From Aliagarivorans marinus DSM 23064 (GTDB lineage Bacteria; Pseudomonadota; Gammaproteobacteria; Enterobacterales; Celerinatantimonadaceae): a DNA stretch of 47,539 nt. The position numbers and the translations under genes are program-made. This document shows positions 43,714-47,539 of the stretch, in pieces (position 1 is the first letter of the stretch; every line of letters starts with the position of its first letter). The notes under the pieces were generated by a model that saw only the letters and a program-made list of their open reading frames with translations, had not been told where the DNA came from and searched no databases. Where the stretch lies: positions 1 to 47,539 of the forward strand of contig NZ_AUBY01000029.1 of the NCBI RefSeq assembly GCF_000429485.1, written 5' to 3'.

Positions 43714-44406
43714 ATGAAACGCACACTCGCCGCACTACCGCTGATCGCTGTGGCCGGATTTACTCACGCAGCCACCATCGACGTAACCGTTAGTAACCTG
43801 ACGCAGGCGATTACCTTTACCCCTTTGCTGGTGACTGCGCATAGCAGTGACAGCTACCTGTTCCGTCTGGGCGAATCGGCATCTCCCGAGTTGCAAGCGA
43901 TGGCCGAAGGCGGCGATATCAGCGGGCTGAATACCTTGGCCGATAGCATTGGCGCCTACAGCGTGGCAAATCCGGCTGAAGGCCTGTTGATGGCCAACGG
44001 CAGCACCATGATCAGTGATTGGGATACCGGAGAGAACACGCAACTGACCATCGTTGCAATGTTACTACCTACCAACGATGGCTTTGTTGGGCTGGACTCG
44101 TGGAGCATTCCAGAAACCCCGGGCACTTATACCTTGTACCTCAACGGCTACGATGCCGGTACCGAGGCCAACGATGAGATCATCAACGGCGGCGGCGCCA
44201 GTGGCGTACCGGGTATTCCTGCTAACCCAAGTGGTATGGGAGGCGAGAATGCTACCGGTGTGATTGCAACGGAAGTGAACGACCGAGTGCACATTCACCC
44301 CGGTAACGTTGGCGATACTGACCCCGATGGCGGCATCAGTGATGTGAACAGCCGGGTACACCGTTGGCTGAATCCGGTCGCCAAAGTTGTGGTTGTGGTT
44401 AAGTAG
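43714..44406 (+). CDS. Exported spondin-domain protein
   Basis: A 230-residue secreted protein with a signal peptide (MKRTLAALPLIAVAGFTHAA, cleaved near residue 20) and a spondin_N-type domain over nearly the full length. Marks of the family are the opening VTVSNLT-x-x-I-T-F-T-P, the LGESASPELQAMAEGGD segment, YDAGTEANDE and a late HIHPGN. The bacterial function is unknown; animal spondins bind matrix and metal ions. The ATG at 43714 was chosen because AAGGAGAG precedes it. It begins a tandem with the paralogous lipoprotein 9 nt downstream and, beyond that, a two-component pair. Confidence 0.85.
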   Translation: MKRTLAALPLIAVAGFTHAATIDVTVSNLTQAITFTPLLVTAHSSDSYLFRLGESASPELQAMAEGGDISGLNTLADSIGAYSVANPAEGLLMANGSTMISDWDTGENTQLTIVAMLLPTNDGFVGLDSWSIPETPGTYTLYLNGYDAGTEANDEIINGGGASGVPGIPANPSGMGGENATGVIATEVNDRVHIHPGNVGDTDPDGGISDVNSRVHRWLNPVAKVVVVVK

Positions 44407-44415
44407 GGGGCGACG

Positions 44416-45108
44416 ATGAATAAACTCACAGCAATCAAAGCCGCCGTGCTCGGTGCGGCGGTGCTCGGGCTAGCCGCCTGTGGCGACGATGATGACCCTG
44501 TTGTCACCACCGCCGAGTACATGCTAACCGTGCATAACAATACAGCTGCCCAGCCGTTTTCTCCGGTACTCGCCGCGCTACATAACGATAGCGCGATGCT
44601 CTGGCAACTTGGTCAGCCAGCCTCTGTGGCGCTAGAGGTGATGGCGGAGGGGGGCGATAACAGCCAACTGATGACAGCGCTGGCCGATCAATACGCCGTT
44701 GCCAGTACGGAAATGGTGCTGATGCCGGGCAACAGCAATGAACTCAGCCTGCAAGCGGAGCTGAAGTCGGGCTTGCTGTTATCGGTAGCCACCATGCTGG
44801 TGAACACCAACGACGCCTTTACTGGCGTGATGCAAATCGATGTGAGCGGCCTGGAGGTGGGCGAGAGCATGCAGCTAAACCTACCCATCTATGATGCGGG
44901 CACCGAATTTAATTCGGAAGCGGCTGGCAGTATCCCCGGTCCTGCTGATGGAGGCGAGGGCTACAACGCCGCGCGCGACGATGTGGCCGATGCGGTCAGC
45001 CGCCACCCGGGCGTGGTATCCCAAGCCGATGATGCGGACTCGGTGCTGTTGCCGCAACATCGAATCAACAACCGAGCGGGCTCAGTGGTCGTAACGCGTA
45101 TCAACTAA
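44416..45108 (+). CDS. Spondin-domain lipoprotein
   Basis: A 230-residue paralog of the preceding protein, with a lipobox (GLAA|C, C22) followed by GDDDD. Shared segments include PFSPVLAALH, LGQPASVALEVMAEGGD, YDAGTEFNSE and RHPGVVS, so both have the same spondin-type fold and conserved acidic and histidine residues. The pair appears to be one free secreted and one membrane-anchored version of the same domain, a hint of a bound complex at the cell surface. It is 9 nt from the first gene and so co-transcribed. It lies upstream of a response regulator/histidine kinase pair. Function unknown. Confidence 0.85.
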   Translation: MNKLTAIKAAVLGAAVLGLAACGDDDDPVVTTAEYMLTVHNNTAAQPFSPVLAALHNDSAMLWQLGQPASVALEVMAEGGDNSQLMTALADQYAVASTEMVLMPGNSNELSLQAELKSGLLLSVATMLVNTNDAFTGVMQIDVSGLEVGESMQLNLPIYDAGTEFNSEAAGSIPGPADGGEGYNAARDDVADAVSRHPGVVSQADDADSVLLPQHRINNRAGSVVVTRIN

Positions 45109-45114
45109 GCTATG

Positions 45115-45156
45115 TTTTATTGAGCAGGTTGTATTGAGAAGCTTGTACTGAGCAAA
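45115..45156. repeat. Three imperfect 14-bp tandem repeats
   Basis: TTTTATTGAGCAGG, TTGTATTGAGAAGC and TTGTACTGAGCAAA follow one another without gaps between the lipoprotein gene and the response regulator gene. Ten or more positions are shared by each neighbouring pair. They may be a binding array or decayed duplication. Confidence 0.55.
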
Positions 45157-45237
45157 AAAACGGGCCAGCAGTATCAGTGCCCGCTGTTCAGTTTAATTGG
45201 GGACGTATAGCTTTCGTTAAGCCATCTAGGAGGGATG

Positions 45238-45936
45238 ATGAGTCAACGGATACTGGTGATAGAAGATGATGCCGATATCAATCAACTGATTACCATGAAT
45301 CTGCAGGATCAGATGTATCAGGTTGAAAGCTGCCGCGATGGCCAGCGCGGGTTTCAACTGGCTTGTGGTAGCAGCTTTGATTTGATCATTCTCGATCTCA
45401 CCTTGCCGCTGATGGATGGGCTAGATGTGTGTCGCCAACTGCGCGCCGAACGCTCTATCACACCTATCTTAATGCTCACTGCACGCGACTCCGAGGCCGA
45501 TCGCATCGTCGGTTTAGAGATGGGTGCGGATGACTACCTGACTAAGCCTTTTAGCGTGCGTGAGCTGCAGGCGAGGGTAAAGGCGATGCTGCGTCGGGTT
45601 CAGATGCTTAAGCAACCTGAGGCTGCCAGCCCTAGCTTGCAGTTCGGTGCCTTGCAGATTGACCCGGAGCGGCGTCAGGTGCATTTGGAGAGTGACCCGG
45701 TCGAGCTCACCTCCACTGAGTTTGACCTGCTGTTTCATCTGGCATCCAAGCCGGGGCAGGTGTTTAGCCGGGCGGCACTGCTCGATCAGGTTTGGGGCTA
45801 CAGCCATAGCGGCTATGAGCACACTGTGAACTCCCATATCAATCGTTTGCGCACCAAGCTTGAGCATGACCCGTCAAACCCGCAATGGGTGCTGACCGTA
45901 TGGGGCGTGGGGTACAAGTTTAATGAGCTTCACTAA
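45238..45936 (+). CDS. OmpR-family response regulator
   Basis: A 232-residue two-domain response regulator. The receiver has IEDDAD (acidic pocket), the phospho-acceptor in LIILDLTLPLMDG (D53) and the conserved lysine in DDYLTKPF. The C-terminal winged helix (about 125-232) includes VELTSTEFDLLFHLASKPGQ and VNSHINRLRTKLE. It should bind direct repeats at promoters. AGGAGGG lies just upstream; the second of two overlapping ATGs (45238) has better spacing. It overlaps the kinase gene by 14 bases and lies downstream of the spondin pair, whose promoter carries 11-bp-spaced direct repeats. Confidence 0.95.
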   Translation: MSQRILVIEDDADINQLITMNLQDQMYQVESCRDGQRGFQLACGSSFDLIILDLTLPLMDGLDVCRQLRAERSITPILMLTARDSEADRIVGLEMGADDYLTKPFSVRELQARVKAMLRRVQMLKQPEAASPSLQFGALQIDPERRQVHLESDPVELTSTEFDLLFHLASKPGQVFSRAALLDQVWGYSHSGYEHTVNSHINRLRTKLEHDPSNPQWVLTVWGVGYKFNELH

Positions 45937-47416
45937 GTTTCGTCCGTTTTATAGCAAGCTGGTGCTGGCGGTATTGGGCTGCTTCACGCTGGTGGGGGGG
46001 CTGCTGCTCGGCTTGGGTCACAAGGTCTCGATGGACTACCAAAACGAAGTGGAGCAGAAGCTGCATCTGGACTTGGCGGCCTATCTAGTAAAAGAGAGCG
46101 ACCTCTACCGCGATGGCGAACTCAATCACGCCGCTATTACCCATGCCTTTCATACCATGATGATCCTCGGTCCCAGCTTTGAGTTTTACATCCTCAGCCC
46201 GCAGGGGGATCTGGTGACCTACTCGGCCAAGGCCGACAAGATAAAACGCCAGCAGGTAGACCTAGCCCCAATCCAAACCTTCCTAAGTGGCGATCAGGCG
46301 ATGCCGATAGTGGGCGATGACCCGCGATCCTTGACCAAGCAAAAGATCTTCTCGGTGGCCGAAATCCGCAACAGCCAACAACAGTTGGTGGCTTATCTGT
46401 ATGTGATTATCGGCGGCGAGATCTACGATGACGTTGCCCAGCTTTTGCAAGGCAGCCATATCCTCAAATTAAGCTCGCTGGCACTACTCGGCATTCTGGG
46501 CTTTAGCTTGCTGCTGGTAAGTCTGGTGTTTGCCTTTCTCACCCGGCCCCTGCGCAAGCTCTATGACGAGATGCAGCAGTTCCAACGCCAGGGGCTAGAG
46601 CAGGCAGAGCTACCCGAGAATCGCTGGCGACCTGAATCGGGCGATGAGATCCAAGGGCTAGGCGATGCCTTTCATCAACTGGCCGCCAGCTTGCAGGAGC
46701 AGTATCAAAAGGTGAAAGACACCGACCAACTGCGCCGCGAGCTAGTCTCTTACGTCTCCCATGACCTAAGAACCCCACTAGCCGCCTTGCAAGGTTACTT
46801 AGAGACTTGGCAGCTCAAACACCAACAGCTCGACGAGCAGCAATCTTGCCAGCTTATCAGCACAGCGCAGGCCAATGCCGAACGCACCAGCCGATTGGTG
46901 GAACAGTTGTTTGAGCTGGCCCATCTCGACTCAGCCGATACCAGTTTGAATTTAGAGCCGATGAACGTTGCTGAGCTGGCCTTCGATGTGGTGCAAAAGC
47001 TCGCCCTACAAGCCGAAGAAGCAGGCGTGAGCTTGGCGGTGAAGGCCGAGCCGCAGCAACGCCTAGTAAACGCTGATATACAGCGCTTGGAGCGAGTGTT
47101 TACTAACCTGCTAGAGAACGCCATTCGCCATAGCTTTAAAGGCGGCGTGATTACGCTGGAGGTGACAGGCGGCACAGACAGCGACAAGGTACAGGTGTGC
47201 GTAAGGGATCAAGGCAGCGGGATTCCTGCCAGCGATCTGCCGCATATCTTCGACCCACATTATCGCGCGGCTAATCAAGTCAGCGATCAGCGCAGCCACG
47301 GCGGATTAGGCTTAGCCATCGTTAAGCGGGTGATAGAGCTGCATCATAGCGAAATCACCGTGCACTCCCGCTTAGGTGAGGGGAGTGCGTTCGTGTTTCA
47401 GCTGAAAGCTGCGTAG
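45923..47416 (+). CDS. Sensor histidine kinase
   Basis: A 497-residue membrane sensor kinase. Two membrane segments (about 12-33 and 185-210) flank a periplasmic sensing domain of about 150 residues with no recognised fold (it ends YVIIGGEIYDD). A HAMP-like linker (about 210-260) follows, then the dimerisation domain with H280 in SYVSHDLRTPLAAL and an ATPase domain with NLLENAIRHS, VRDQGSGIP and GGLGLAIVKRV. It should phosphorylate the regulator encoded upstream, with which it overlaps by 14 bases. The right IS edge begins 30 bases after the stop, so downstream genes are unknown. Confidence 0.95.
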   Translation: MSFTKFRPFYSKLVLAVLGCFTLVGGLLLGLGHKVSMDYQNEVEQKLHLDLAAYLVKESDLYRDGELNHAAITHAFHTMMILGPSFEFYILSPQGDLVTYSAKADKIKRQQVDLAPIQTFLSGDQAMPIVGDDPRSLTKQKIFSVAEIRNSQQQLVAYLYVIIGGEIYDDVAQLLQGSHILKLSSLALLGILGFSLLLVSLVFAFLTRPLRKLYDEMQQFQRQGLEQAELPENRWRPESGDEIQGLGDAFHQLAASLQEQYQKVKDTDQLRRELVSYVSHDLRTPLAALQGYLETWQLKHQQLDEQQSCQLISTAQANAERTSRLVEQLFELAHLDSADTSLNLEPMNVAELAFDVVQKLALQAEEAGVSLAVKAEPQQRLVNADIQRLERVFTNLLENAIRHSFKGGVITLEVTGGTDSDKVQVCVRDQGSGIPASDLPHIFDPHYRAANQVSDQRSHGGLGLAIVKRVIELHHSEITVHSRLGEGSAFVFQLKAA

Positions 47417-47446
47417 AATCGCATCCTCCTGTTTATGACTAACAGC

Positions 47447-47539
47447 GGCGTTGTTGCCTAAATAGAATTGAACCTATTCGCTCATCTGCGATCTGATCGT
47501 TAAACCCTACTATCAGGTCGCACTATGGGCACCGCCAAG
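47447..47539 (+). mobile_element. Right-edge IS terminus (IS5/IS903-like end, partial)
   Basis: Reverse complement of bases 2-94 over all 93 bases. It begins GGCGTTGTTGCCTAAAT, reading rightward off the window, and lies 30 bases after the histidine kinase stop. It is probably the terminal inverted repeat and adjacent bases of an IS whose remainder lies outside the window. No transposase is visible. Confidence 0.6.

Noticed and set aside
1-47539. Interpretation of the whole window as a composite transposon
   Set aside because: The interior holds core genes (cysS, lpxH, ppiB, ribB) in usual contexts, so chromosomal DNA between two IS copies, or an assembly break, is more likely than a mobile unit.
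1-47539. tRNA, rRNA, CRISPR array or prophage
   Set aside because: No cloverleaf, rRNA core, regularly spaced direct repeats with unique spacers, or phage structural genes were seen.

Overview
This window looks like chromosomal DNA from a marine or aquatic gammaproteobacterium, most likely an Alteromonadales/Aeromonadales-type organism such as Ferrimonas; this is inferred from protein style and gene content, not from a marker gene. The cysS, ppiB/lpxH and DUF2868/DUF3482 genes, ribB behind an FMN riboswitch, an animal-type alpha-amylase, an ExeM-type nuclease and a full 2-aminoethylphosphonate (AEP) locus fit that group. Both ends of the window are the same 93 bp sequence in opposite orientation (2-94 and 47447-47539). 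It begins GGCGTTGTTGCCTAAAT, like the terminal inverted repeats of IS5/IS903-type insertion sequences, so the window probably lies between two inverted copies of one IS.

Layout. 307-2941: a Nudix hydrolase, then a compact operon of a kinase-like protein, an arginase-fold ureohydrolase and a hexapeptide acyltransferase. 2943-5241: a LysR regulator divergent from an exported serine hydrolase. 5329-8957: a large lipoprotein of unknown function divergent from a LuxR-type regulator. 9059-20884 (possibly to 21833): the AEP locus. 21927-28284: housekeeping genes (Yip1-like, lpxH, ppiB, cysS, DUF2868, DUF3482 GTPase). 28629-38409: extracellular amylase, a fumarase/adenylosuccinate-lyase-superfamily enzyme with a DcuC carrier and RpiR regulator, a GH8 endoglucanase, ribB and an acetyltransferase. 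38541-43424: a lipoprotein alpha/beta hydrolase, a solitary prepilin and a large extracellular nuclease. 43714-47416: two spondin-domain exported proteins followed by an OmpR-type response regulator and histidine kinase.

The AEP locus is the best understood system. PhnW (AEP:pyruvate aminotransferase) and PhnX (phosphonatase) convert AEP to phosphonoacetaldehyde and then acetaldehyde plus phosphate. Two related class III aminotransferase-fold proteins resemble PbfA, a lyase that feeds (R)-1-hydroxy-AEP into the PhnX step. An ABC importer (PhnS, PhnT, fused two-part permease PhnU) brings substrate in and PhnR (GntR/UTRA) regulates. Three copies of a near-palindrome of the type TGGTATAGTCCA lie upstream of phnW, phnS and phnT and are probably PhnR operators. 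Upstream of phnS a triple 11-bp-spaced Pho-box-like repeat is followed by a -10-like hexamer and then the operator, suggesting phosphate starvation and substrate jointly control the locus. A complete intracellular GH13 glycosidase and a membrane-anchored cytochrome c sit inside the locus without an obvious role.

The least described candidate system is the spondin pair plus two-component pair at the right end, with three CGTGA direct repeats at exact 11-bp spacing in front of the first gene. The kinase/ureohydrolase/acyltransferase operon and the lyase/DcuC/RpiR unit are further candidates with unknown substrates.
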